64,000 nucleotides of DNA from Orthonyx spaldingii. Its lineage: Eukaryota > Chordata > Aves > Passeriformes > Orthonychidae. How positions within the stretch are numbered: position 1 is the stretch's first letter; every line of letters begins with the position of its first letter. The position numbers and the translations under genes were made by a program. The stretch is from NCBI GenBank assembly GCA_013397795.1, contig VZTJ01000638.1, positions 547,966 to 611,965 on the forward strand. Reading direction: 5' to 3'. Below are positions 36,951 through 49,055 of this stretch, in pieces. The notes beneath the pieces are model-generated. The model was not told the DNA's origin and ran no database searches. It was given only the letters and a program-made list of their open reading frames with translations.

Positions 36951-37135
36951 AATTTTCAAAAGTGACTGAGGCATTCATGTTGAAGTCCATTGGAAGTCAG
37001 TAAATTTTGGCTGTAAACCATGCTGAACCATTACCTTTGTTAGCATAAGCATTGCTTCCTTTCAACAAAACTAACATCTTAGGTGCCAAAGTCATTTTTG
37101 CAATTGGCATTCAGTTGCTTCTTACACTTTATTCA
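36951..37135. mobile_element. Possible ancient amniote palindromic repeat remnant
   Basis: AATTTTCAAAAGTGACTGAG at 36951, AAGTCCATTGGAAGTCA further on, and TTAGGTGCCAAAGTCATTTT near 37080 resemble the partly palindromic 'ttttcaaaagtgacttagg / cattgaaagtcaatggga' repeat common in turtles, crocodiles and birds. The copy is very divergent. I recall this family only by its sequence pattern and assign no name. Confidence 0.33.
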
Positions 37136-40100
37136 CTAAATGGCTTGAGTTAACCTGCTTCAAGTGCCTTCTTAGCAGTAAATTGGGACAGCGATTCTGC
37201 TCCATTTCTGTAAAGTGATTCAGGATCTCTCTGATGTCATGCACTACACCAAGGTGAGCAATGTTAGTCCTTTAGCCCCAGACTGGGAAGAAGCAGGCTT
37301 GAAGGACTGACAACGAATTCGGATAATCCTAAAATGACTGTTCTTGCCTCAAAGCATTTTCACCCTTTACTGGTATGGAACCAGTGAGGGGCACAGCTTT
37401 ATCATGTGTAATATACTCGGTGAATTGGATGTAAGATGCAGGGCGTTGTCTCTCCTCCCCTTCTGGGTGCACTACACCTGCTCAGTATCAAAACTAAAAT
37501 TTAATCCCAGTGGAAGATAAAGAAATAATTTACTAGAGAATTCCTCAGTTCAAAGGGGGCCAAATGGAGTCTGCACCATGCTGGGGGGAAAGAGCAGACT
37601 CAGCTGAAATTCAGTGGAGCCCTTTAAATTATCTGAGGGGGCAAGGAGGCTGCACTGCATCTCTGACACAGTAGAGACAGATTACAGCAAAATTAAATTG
37701 AGGATTTTAGTGGATATAATTGTTGTTTTCATATATTAATGAACAACAATAATACGTGATTCTAAACTGAATACCAGGTTTGACATTTAATCTGAGCGCT
37801 TATACCATCCATAAATGTTCATAAATGTCACAAGACCCCTACCCTTTGATTGAATTACAATCTAGCATGCGATTTAGGAATCACAGATTAATCTACATAG
37901 ATTTATATTTCTGCAGGTTACACAGTTATTTGTTGATTTATACCCCTTCCCCCTAAGTGTCCTTTCCATCGAGAACCCAGGACCATACATGCAAATCTTT
38001 AATAGGAGAGCAGCTCAAAATCCAGTGACTAGCAGCAGATGGAAACTTGGTTCAGTGAAATCTATACTAATTATCATTCGCTTTTTGAAGTCACTTCTGC
38101 TAATGGCCAGCAAAATCTTAGTCCCTGTGATATCTTCTATTACCTTCACATTACTTGTTACTACAGCCAGCAATCACCTAATATGTTTCTTGGCAATGCT
38201 GGGCAATTAAATCGCCTTTCAATCAGCTTGCTGAGGAATCCAGAGATGGAAACTGCTTTAATATTAGAAGTTAATTACAAGAATGCAGAGGAAGGCAGTC
38301 AAATGTTATGTTAGCATACCAGAAATATGACAACACCTTAGCCACAGATGTCACAAGCGAGGTAAGGGGCCACATCAGGAAAATTAACGTGGCAACGTAG
38401 AGAGGAAAATGACCTTAAAGTTCTCCCTTTTTTTTCCCCTCCTGTGGTCATGCTACTTGAAATGACCACCTCCTTTAGCAGTCAAAATATCTGGAATTTC
38501 AGTGACCTGTATTAACAGGCTTCACTGCACAATGGTGTCTGCTTGGGGACTGATAATGACACCTACTCAAGCAGAGTGTCACAGCACAGAAATGGTCCAA
38601 AGGGCCCATCAGAGAAAAAGCAGTTCAGCAGATCTTGACCCACTCAGACGCCCAATCCTGCTCCTTTTGAAATCAAGCAAGTCTTTGCAAAGGGGTAACA
38701 GGGCACATTCCTTTTCTTCCTCTGCGTCTTCACCTCTGTGTGCCTACCAGAAGAGGAAGCTCCACAGCCCAGCCCTCGTCCTTGTGGACTCATTCATTCA
38801 TACAAGACCGAGGAGAAGGACTGGCTACTCTATTTAATATGACAGGAAATGAACATCACTCAGTTGAGCTAGTGCTTGGAAAGGGATGAACTGAGGAGAT
38901 GGTTTTACAACCGACAGCTTGTTGCAGGGAGAAAACTCATAGGAGAGAGGACACTGCAAATACAGCCTGAAAGCCAGTTATATGGCCAGGTATAAACCCT
39001 TGGTCTACAAAACCAGAGAACCAAAATAAAATTATCTTTAGGAAATGACAAGAAGTTTTTTCACGTACATCAGAATTAACGTATGTCTGTATACATTGCC
39101 ACACATATATGTATTTTCGTTGTATATCATGAAAGAATTTGAAAAAAAAATCTACTCAACTACATGTGCACATGCTCTTTTTAATGAAATAAACAGCCAA
39201 ATTGTGGTTCTGTAAAGAATGCAGTGATGACTTGAGAACAATTTTCAATCAAAATTTATTGATAATATTTCCATCATTCATTTTCCAAAGACAGAGGTTT
39301 TTTAGAAGCTATAGTCCACCAAAGTTAATAGAAAAGGTAACTGACCACTTTCTCTCTCAAATTTGAAGACAAAATGCTTTGCAGTCTACCTTAACACATA
39401 CTGTAAAGGAATTATGACACAGCTCAAGCTTATATTTTCTTTCACTAGTGCATTTAATGTCACTAGTGTATTTAATATCATTGTTAGATTTGGGCTGCAA
39501 AGTGTAGTAAAAGGAGACTTTTAGATTTTTTTTTTTTGTTTTGTAATTAAGACTAGTTAAAATTTTAGCCTTGTATTTTTCACATTGAGAAATATGTACA
39601 GGGAAAAATAGACTTTAAATGTGCATTACACATGCACACACACAAAAATGCTTTTATAAACCAGAAAACTTCATGGACCTACAAATAGAAAATACGAAAG
39701 AAAAACCTTGATGGAATAGATTTTTCAGCACACTCTGCTTGCCAGGAAGGCTGGATAATACTATGTTTTGATAAGACAAAAGAAATGAATCCAATACAAA
39801 TTTGGACTTTCATGTATATGTAAGTAATTCAAAAAGACATCAAGCTGACTCATTCCACAGGTAACTCAGCCCAAAATAAGTCCTAACATCTGTTCTCAGT
39901 GAAAACAATGAGACAGATGAAATAAGAACAGTAATCTCTTGCATCTGCAAACTGAACTCTAATTAACATCCATTGGAGGTCTCTTGCTCCCTAAGAAGAA
40001 CTTCAGTCAAGAAAAGTCTCTCTACAAAGCACCTCTGAGGAAAACATCTTTAAAAGAAGAGCAGGAGAGTTCTTTGGAAGCAACAGCACACTACAGCTTC

Positions 40101-40333
40101 AGCAGCAGTTGCTTTAAGGGGCTCAGGATGAGGACAAAACTAGTGAAAAGTGAGGAAGAAGAAAGGTTAAATATATTCTTGTTTTATAATGTAAATGTAG
40201 CATTTTGAGCATTCATCTTGACTTAAAAGATGGCCTGGAATAGTGCTACTTTTATCTTTCTGTAACTCTAACCACTGACTGCATCTTTGAGGAATTTGTT
40301 ACCCTAAGTGAAACCAGGGCATTTTGTTGGCTG
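37136..40333. other. Non-coding sequence with a candidate conserved block
   Basis: About 37700-38330 is AT-rich, has no simple repeats and carries many TAAT/ATTA cores and GGCAATTAAATCGCC-like unique words, so it may be regulatory. Elsewhere only short frames occur, including a domain-free 111-codon frame at 38502-38837. A T-run lies at 39527-39538. Confidence 0.4.
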
Positions 40334-40777
40334 TTACTTGGCCAGCGCAGCCTCACATAGCTCAGCCTGCTGACAGGAGGAGGCTGCCCAGCACCAGCTC
40401 CCAGTGCCACAGCACTGCCCTTTTCCTGCTGCCCACCACCCGCTGGAGTGCTGCATGGACATGGAGGGCAGGGCTAGCAGGCTAATTCTGGGAACCAGAA
40501 TACCAGGGAAGGGGTGGCCACTGCCAAAATAACTCACAGCACCCACTGCTGACTGCCCAAGGGGGCTGTGCTGTAGGCCAGCTTCACTGCTCCGGTAGCA
40601 GCTGCTGCCTGCTCCCATCTGGAATCTTTCCAAAACTCCGGAAGCCCTTCCGCTCATTGTGGAGCTGTGTGTGCTCCCATCAAGAGACCGTGAAGGAGCA
40701 AAGTTGGCACTGGAAGAATGGTGGTTGCATTGAGACTGGGTTGTTCCCACCCAGCGTACAGCCTGCTCCCTGCTCAC
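40334..40777 (-). other. GC-rich patch with a 147-codon open frame, unknown
   Basis: A sharply bounded GC-rich stretch sits in AT-rich surroundings. On the minus strand it is open for 147 codons with a serine-, glycine- and alanine-rich composition and a cysteine/tryptophan-rich C-terminal third, but no recognised domain. GC-rich sequence has fewer stop codons, so the length alone is weak evidence. CpG is not strongly enriched, so a promoter island is doubtful. Alternatives are an exon of an unrecognised transcript, an old LTR fragment, or chance. Confidence 0.15.
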
Positions 40778-43700
40778 TCTTGGAAAAGAGAGAAAAGAGA
40801 AGTCAGCTGCTGACCAGATGAGTTGTCTTTGTGGTCCATAAGCAGTTTGGGCATTTCCATTTTATAAAATATTTTGTGTTGGTTACTCTTTGCACTTGAA
40901 ACTCAGCTTTGAAACATTAAATAGAAGAAAACAGAAGACATATCTACCTAAAAATACACGGCTATATACCTAAAGGCTCTGGCTGCCTTTCAGGATCAGA
41001 TCTTAAAAATTACGTCTTCGCTCTGATTATACCTGTAGGTGAATCTTCTGTTCTGAGGGAGTGTGGTTGAAGTGGCAGCTTACAAGTTGGATCTGTTGTG
41101 TTACACCGTAGCCACATCAAGTCATGCTCTCCCTATTGCATAAGCAGTGAAGCATCTTTGCTTCCCTGCTTGGAGGTTTGCAGTCCCAGTGCATGGTCCA
41201 TGTTCCCTACACTCTCTCAAGTACCTGTCCTGAATTCTGCTGTTCCAAAACTGGACTGCACAGCATGAGAAAATACAATCAAATAATACTAAATTATTTA
41301 GGCAGATGGCACTTGAGTAACCAAAATGTTAAACTGAGAAAGTAAGGTATTAGGAACTAAATGCATCTTTATTAATAATAGCAATTAGTGAAGTTACTAT
41401 TAATAAGGAGATAATTGCTATAAAATCTAGTGATACATACAAATAGGCTACTAATGTGAGGAAGTGACCCTGAAAAATGAGTTTAAGTGACTGGTTGGGA
41501 GCTTTCTATTGCTAATTATTATTTGCTTTCTGGGTATTAATGTTCCTCCATCATGTTCTGATAAATCGAGTGGTGTTGTGATCACTTCTCTAAATGGTGT
41601 CTTTGGATCACATGTGGTCCCAAGAGTCATGACACTCCACTGTACCTAATTTATTTCCACAGTGAGACGTGCTGACTCTCCATAACATTTCTTTCATTTT
41701 AACATCTGACTAACATTCAGTTTGGGACATAAGTACTCTGATATATCATTTTCCTCTGGCACTGCAGAGCAGAACTAAAGGGCACTGAGTGTACAAGTAC
41801 TACAGGACTTTAAAAATCCAGCTTGCTCTCTTTGGTGAGAGCTGCATGATTTAGGAATTGACTACGAGGGTGTTTGTTAAATTAGGAGCAAAGTGGCAGC
41901 AAGATCATTATGGAAAAGTGTAAGCATGTCAAATCCATTACCACAATAATTCAAAGAAACTGTCAGGATGTTTTCTTGACTGCCTATCCATAAAGAAATC
42001 ACAACCTGACTCTATGAAGACCTATAGGAAAATCTTGACCTGACAGATACCATAGACAAGAGCAGCAAATCCTTGAAAGATAAGAGAGCATATGGCTTGT
42101 GCTCCATTTAAAAAAATTTGTACTGCTTCAAACATGAGCAGTGTTCTTGTGAGAGTACACAACACTTGGAACAAGACTAAGAACATTACAGAAGGATTTC
42201 ACTTGCCTTTAAACCCTTGCAGAGACACTGAAGTCACCAGGGTCATGCAGCTGTACCTCTGTATGCCAGTGTTAAGCCCTCAGCATCTACAACGACAGGT
42301 TAAATATGTGTTTCTTCTGCGTTTTCCAGAAGGAGAACCAACTGTTTTTTCTTACAAGGCCATAATCAATACTTTGGAATTTATCTCTCACCTGTTTCTT
42401 CTCACTTTATGCCTATTAAAATAAATCAAAACTACCATATGAAGCTCCCCTAAAATGGCTTCTGGGAACAATATTCTCCATTTCACATTTGGTAAGAGAA
42501 CAGTGTATTCTGTAGCCTGCTGTTACATCTGTGATGCATGCCCTGAAAACTGAGTTTCAGGGCAACTAAACTTTTCATTGCTTTTATATGGGGATGAGTG
42601 GATGAAGTGTCAAGAATGCAGTCTCTTACCACTGAATCTGATCCCTCTTATCACCAAACATGATGTTGTTTTATGGGAACCTGTTCCTAATCCTAAGTTT
42701 TACTGCCAATATCTCCAAACCACCTCCCCCCCTCTTGAATCCTTGTTATATCAGTTTAACTTTGATGTGCCTCCCTCCCCAACCTTCACCACCAAGGTGA
42801 TATTGCAGGGAGTTTAAGTTGTACAATAACAGAGTAGCTTTGGTAGCATTTTTCACCAATTCTTCTATCTTAACTGGAGTATCCATTTGATAATATAGAT
42901 GGAGGACAAGACAGGGTAGTCAACTGAATAGAATTATTACAAGATGTAATCGAAGAGTAAAAGTATATACCCCAGTCAGACATAATATAAAAGAAGTCAC
43001 ACTGTAAGCCCCTTGCACCTTCTCTAGTAGGACTTAGCTTAGAAGTGACTCTTGTTTCAGTCCTGAACTTCCTCTCCTGAACAACCACAGCATCTTGGGC
43101 TATCTCAGCCTGGTAATTTTATTTTCTGATCCAGTGAACAAGTAGAAATAATACCTGTAACTGAATTGTGATATGCTTTGTGAAAGTCTGAATTATTTCT
43201 TGGATTTTCTAAATTTCCCAGTATTCCCTAACACAGTACAGCTTATCCATATCTACACAGCTCATCCAGAGAGCAACTAATGTGCCTTAAAGTTATGGAG
43301 TTCGATATACACAGTCTCAGGAGCTTTATTTGTAAAAAAAACCCAAACAAATCCCCAACAAGCTGAACATCACCTTTTACTTTATAGGGGTAATTCTCAC
43401 TATTCCCAATTTATGGAATGAAAAAGGAAAGAAGAGAAAGCTAAACTGATCTTGAAGCTGATCAATACTAAGACAGAACCATGAAATGAACTCACATCTT
43501 TTGATGTCCAGTTTAGAGCCTGTATCACATCAAATGAGAAGAAAAATGCTCACAGAAACCTGAAAAGCCACCTGCATGCTCCTTTCTGTGAAGAAAATAG
43601 CTTTGATTGCTGAAGCCAAACCAAACAGCAGATACAAAGATTTTACAGAGTCTTTCAGTGGTGACACGTAGTTTACGCTACTTATCAGCTTTCCTGCAAA

Positions 43701-46700
43701 GCTAAGTGTCCATTTCACAAAGACAAAACCAAAACCAAACAACTACAAGAACTCATCCAATCTCAGTTTACACAGTTCACTGCATCCATTCCATTCAGAA
43801 ATGTAAACCCCTCTTTAAGGGTTGGATTTGAATATAATCATTATACCATTTTCCCAGTTATCTAAAAATGCAACAGCTCACCATGACCAAAAGGAGCTTA
43901 ATAGGTGAGCCAGCTTAAGAAGCAGGACAATGAACTGGTTTTATAGTCTAAGAACATGTCACTTCTATAGATGGGCCCTGTCTCATAAGTGATTGCAGAG
44001 TTATATTCAGGGTTAGTTTGGGAAATGTGTTGGTGGGGGAGGAAAAACTGAGATCCAATGGATACTGTATAGGATGAGAGCAATGCTACCTTTATTTTAC
44101 AACCCATTATTTTCATACGAACGTGAATCAGAGAGATAAACTATGCCAATTTCTTCATAGCTGACTTGTTACAGGATATTGTTTGACTCTCCTCTAATGA
44201 CTCCTTGAGGTTGGATATTACTGTGATTAGGAGTTGGGAGGATAGAGGTCTGAGACCTTTCAAAGGAAACATTTTGTTCAGAACTGTTACAAGAAAATAA
44301 AGTCAGCATTACAGTAACTTTAACAACCCAACCAGGATAATGGTCTGTTCATGTAGACAGTGCTTTTGCCATTTTAAATGAGGGAGATTAAGTTCATGTA
44401 AGATGGGAAGCTGAGATATCCAGCTATTCAGTCTGGGGGATCAGAAAGCTGTCAGCTTGAGAAATATGAGTATCTGAGGAAATGCCCTGGACAAGGAAGA
44501 AAGGTGAAGTTATTAGCAGTTGTTAAAAAAAAAAAGAAAGAAAAAGAAAAAGAGGCACTTTAAAATTTATTTTTTGTTTGTGGCACAGATAAATGAATTA
44601 ATGAATCCGAGATGCTTTGATACCCTTGGAAGCCTACTGAGATTTTTTTATGCTAAAGCAGGCCATAGGCAATGCTATTCTGCACTGACAATTATCCCAG
44701 AAAGTCTGGTGGCTGTGCCCATCACCGAGGTTGGCACAAAAAGTTCTACCGGCTTTATTGAGAATGAAATAAAGAAGTAGCTCCACATCATGTTCAGTTG
44801 TAGCAAAGGCAGATAAACAATTCCTTGAAGACAAATGCAGGTTTTGTGGGATCTGATTCCCCCCCAGGCTCCTACCTGCTTTAGCCACAAAATCTTAGTT
44901 TCCTTATTGCCAAAAACTGATATTAAAATAACTCACTTCCTTAGAAAATATGCTGTGAGAGAATGCATTTTAAAATAAAGCATCCTTTTCTTTCAGCTCT
45001 ATCATTCATCAGCTCCAGTTTTAATCACCAGCATCTAGCACTTGCCAGTGTGGCAGGATCAGAACCAGCAGTGTTTGCCCAGACCACTTTAAAACCTCCA
45101 GCAGTGCAAGGTATCTGGCAGAGGTATCACCAGACTGCAATGAGCCTTCACTGGAGGATTTTGAGTAAACCATGTATTTGAGAAAAACTAGAGAGCTTCC
45201 TTATTCAAAGCACGCAACTATTTCCATTTCATTGCAAGTGAAATGGTAAAAAATACTGAGAAATGTCTTGTGTGTTCAGAGCTTTTTAATGCACACATAT
45301 CAACAGACCAACCTACACACTTTAAGAACTAAGACCATGTCTCTATCCCAAAAGAGCCTTGAAGAAAAGTTGAGGACTAGACCACAGAGAAGACTCATTT
45401 ACTAAGAGAGCTATACAGAAAATCCCTGCATTCCCTCAAAATACGTTTTCCTGGGGACAGGTCAGTGATAAGACATAACATGTAACCTGAGAGATAATCA
45501 CTGTTTTCTAGCTTCAAAGAAGGGAAACCCATGTGAGCAAACAACCTCCCTCATGTGCACCACACGAATGTGATCACTGGGAAGAGTTTAATGGAATCAG
45601 CTTGTCAAAATGATGAAGCTGAAAAAGCTTTTACAGATTATGTCCACGACAAAAACTTTAGCATAATGTATATAGTGCAGAGTGGTTTTTGTCATGGCAA
45701 AAAGGAAGGAATATCATTAATTTAGACACTAAGTGTAAGGTTCTGCTGAAAATCTCCATGGGATAAATTGCAGAAATACAGCCTTGACCAGACAAATGGA
45801 GCCAGGCAAGTCCCAGTTCTTGTTAGAAGTTATCGAAAGTGCCATTGAGTTTTTAAAGTCTGTCATCTCTGGTAGATGATAAGAAAAGGGTTGGGCTGTT
45901 TTCTTCAGATCTACAAGCATCTGGCTACAGTCTTGCTGGGGCATATACATGATTGGAATCGAAAATGAGCTCTTTTAAAAGTGCTTCTTAAAGGGACCCT
46001 ATTCATACACAGTACTTTCTCCCCAAATCTTTTATGGGAAAAAAGCTCATTACGGTCACACAGACAAATGCTGTATAATCTTTCACCCTGTCCACTAGCA
46101 ACGTGTTCAATCCAATTTACAGCACTTCCCGCTATTCTACTTCTGGACTCCCCACACAGCTCTCCTAAATGCATACCCATCCTGACCCACTGCTCCCCAC
46201 CTGCTGCTCTTTCAATTTCAGGCTTCCCTGGAGCACTGACTGCCATTCATGGCTAATAGCAAGGTGGAGCAACTTGATTATACAACTCTGAAAAGTGAAA
46301 TTTCGGAGCCTTTTTTAGACACAGAAACACCATAATTAAGACACATATTACTGTATGTTGGAAAGCTCTGAGATAGGGATGAGAATGGCCTTCACTTCAG
46401 GAATGTCATTTTGTACCCATGACAATATATATTCATCTGAAAAACAAAACTTTCTGATTGACGTTCCTTTAAACTCTTTCTCAGCTTGCTGCCTGATCTA
46501 TTCTTTCTCTTTGCATCCATGTCGCCTGTAAGGGAAGTAAGGGTTGGCAATTAGTAGAGATAAATTTTCAAGGATTCATTTACCTGGCAAATTCATCCCC
46601 TTATCTGCCTTTGGAAAGTTGACCAATAGACTGCAATTTTTTTCCAACAAAACCTATTTTTTTCATCTACCTTGGGCAATGCTGCTCACTAAGCACATAC

Positions 46701-48156
46701 AATCTGCTTCAAGTACTTGACATTTGGAGCAGGGGTGCATAGGTGGCATCAAGCAGTGCAACAGACCATGTCACACAGCTGATGTACAGCATTGTTTTAG
46801 CATCCTGACAGCATTAATGTTAAAACTTGAGCCCTCAAACCATGTACTCAAGCCCATGCTTAACTTTAAATGTGTGAATGCAATGGGATTCAAGCATATA
46901 ATTAAAATTTAAACTTTACTTCAGGATTCATTTAACAGAAATGGACTTATGCATGTGTTTAAATGGTCTGTTTCGTAAAGAAAATTTATTGAGCTGAAGT
47001 AAGAATTAGGAAGAAGAGATGAAGACATCATTGTGAATTGGATACACTCAGGATTAGAGGTGAAAAAAATGCTACTATGAAATTATAAAAGAAGGTGACT
47101 TCTTTTAGAAAACAAAAAGCATTTTGGATACAATTCTTGATTTACTGATACTCTACAGCCTCCTGTTTAGGAAAGCAGTTTGATTTTCTCTCACTGTTTT
47201 TCCTTAAGCTAGTCCATCACCAGTTGGAGAAGGTCAAGCCAGCTTCTGGGCTGATTCCTTAACCTGCACAAGGGAGATGAGAAGCACGTGCGAAAAGCCA
47301 TCTCTCACAGCACTTACCACTTACAGGGTGAGTACATAAGTGAGCTGATAGTTCCCTACCTGAAAGTGTATGAACACGTGATTTTCCAAGCCTGCCTGCT
47401 TGAATATTTGTGCAAAGCAAACATGCAAAGGGTGTGACTGCAGCCGGAGCAAACTCATTTGGAAAAGTAAGCGAATATTCCTGGACTTTTTGCCTGCGCG
47501 TGCATTAATGTCCACACTGTTTTTCTTTTATTAGGTGTAAGTGGCCTTTCTGGTTGACACTGAGAACCAGTGCATCAGTCTCATCCCAAGGAAATATGCA
47601 CATCTGCCAGCTTCCCTCATCTGTCAATATCCCCGGGCACAGGGTAGGAGCAGGGGTGAATCAGAAGGACTGAGCAGGACCGACAATAGGGCTTGCATCA
47701 AAGGTAGTATTTCCCCGTCTCTCTGAAATGCAGACATTTTACAAGCCTTTCTCCCTGAAGGAATTAGGATTAGACTTCAAAGCTGCAGAACAAAACAGAG
47801 TCATACAGGCACACAATTACTGGACTAAGTCCATGGACAATGATACCAAGGGGTTTAACGTTCATGAGATCTTTTCAGACTATTGTAGTATCCTTTCTGT
47901 TCTGAGAGTTCTCTTGCCAGAGAAAGCCTCCAAGCCCTCTGGTAGCACTGTATTTGCTGGCATGACAGCACCATGTGTCCCCAGCCTCACCGGTGGTATC
48001 ATATTCCCACTAGAAAGAATCAGCATACATCTTTCATGTTTCTTAATAAAGGAAAGGATTACAAGGTACTAAGAGTATCAGACTTAACCCCACCAGTTCC
48101 TCTTTCACCCCAATTCTCTTCTTCCAAGCTACTCATTACATCAACTCTAAATTAAT
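40778..48156. other. Non-coding AT-rich sequence without recognised genes
   Basis: The interval 41300-41600 is rich in TAAT/ATTA words and looks non-repetitive. An A/G simple tract lies at 44524-44552. Frames of 110-114 codons (42092-42424, 45911-46246 and 47728-48072) show no domains and are not supported as genes. Confidence 0.5.
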
Positions 48157-48497
48157 TTATCTTAGGTAAACAGCACAGAAATATTATAAACAGAATCTAC
48201 TCCTCTTCACCTTGCAACACTTTTTTTTTCTTTTACATTCTTTACACATAGAAGTGGGAAAAAATAATATATGTACATAACAGAAAATGTTCTCTCACTA
48301 TTTTTCTTTTTCTCTGTGTTTTAAACTGTTTTTATCTTATATAAACAGTGGTGATGGAACTATAAACACCATTATTCCACCTCCATGTTAATACTCTTAT
48401 TATCTTGCATAAACAGAAGTGAACGAATATGTACATGACACCAATCAATCCTTAGGAAAAAAAAAAGGAGAGAGAAGTTTTTATCTTTTATAAACAG
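48157..48497. repeat. Four copies of a 17-bp GATA-like/forkhead-like motif
   Basis: TTATCTTnnnTAAACAG occurs at 48157-48173, 48332-48348, 48400-48416 and 48481-48497, with all fourteen fixed bases conserved. Two copies extend to 24 bp with one mismatch (48328-48351 and 48477-48500). A weaker related segment (ATAGAAGTG...ATATGTACAT) at about 48249-48277 matches the sequence after the third copy. The spacings are 175, 68 and 81 bp, suggesting a degenerate minisatellite of roughly 75-85 bp. TTATCT is the complement of a GATA-factor core, and TAAACA is a forkhead-type core. Confidence 0.7.
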
Positions 48498-48924
48498 TGG
48501 AGGAAGAACTTAATGAATTCAAAATGTAGTTTTCCTGTTTATATTATTATGATCCGAAAGTAGAAACCAAATGATGTATATTCAACATTGTGCAAGCAGC
48601 CAGTTATGAAATACTTTCTGCTGACTTCAAGAGTAAACGCAGCACCAGTGAAATCTGCAGGTCCAAGGGGTTTGAAAACTGGTGGTCTGACTTGAACCAT
48701 AGAGCAGGGAATGTGCTCTCTACTCCTGTGATACTTCGCTCCAAAGTTCTTCAGCCCCTTCCTTGAAGGGCCACCCAAGATAAAACGGGATAGCTCAATC
48801 TCTATGATGAACACTTAGTACTTGGGTCTTTCTGGTCAGATTGCCAGATATAGGGAGGTAATTAATACAGATGGGTTTTGTGTAATGTGGATACCTGCCA
48901 CTAGAAACTGGGCTCAAACCCTAA
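48498..48924. other. Non-coding sequence, nothing recognised
   Basis: A 91-codon minus-strand frame (48539-48814) has no recognised domain. No repeat or RNA gene seen. Confidence 0.5.
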
Positions 48925-49055
48925 GTCATTTCACAGAGGCCACCCAACAGCTGTTCGACAGTAATGACTTTGGGGCATGATTGACCTAGGTCAGATTTAA
49001 ACATGTAACTTCAAGCTGATAGGCTCCATATGTCAGTGCTAATCCCCATAACCAC
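48925..49055 (-). mobile_element. Possible MIR-like SINE remnant, antisense
   Basis: The plus strand reads 'ggccacccaacagctgttc', 'ggtcagatttaaacatgtaa' and 'gtcagtgctaatccccataa', ending in CCACC. The order fits a complemented MIR: the core segment near 'ggtcacccagctag', then the tRNA-derived head near 'gattcgaacccagg' and 'cagtgctcttaaccac'. The match is weak in the middle. Confidence 0.38.

Noticed and set aside
47728..48072. 114-codon plus-strand frame as a possible gene
   Set aside because: No recognisable domain, no splice or promoter context, and a length expected by chance in a window of this size.
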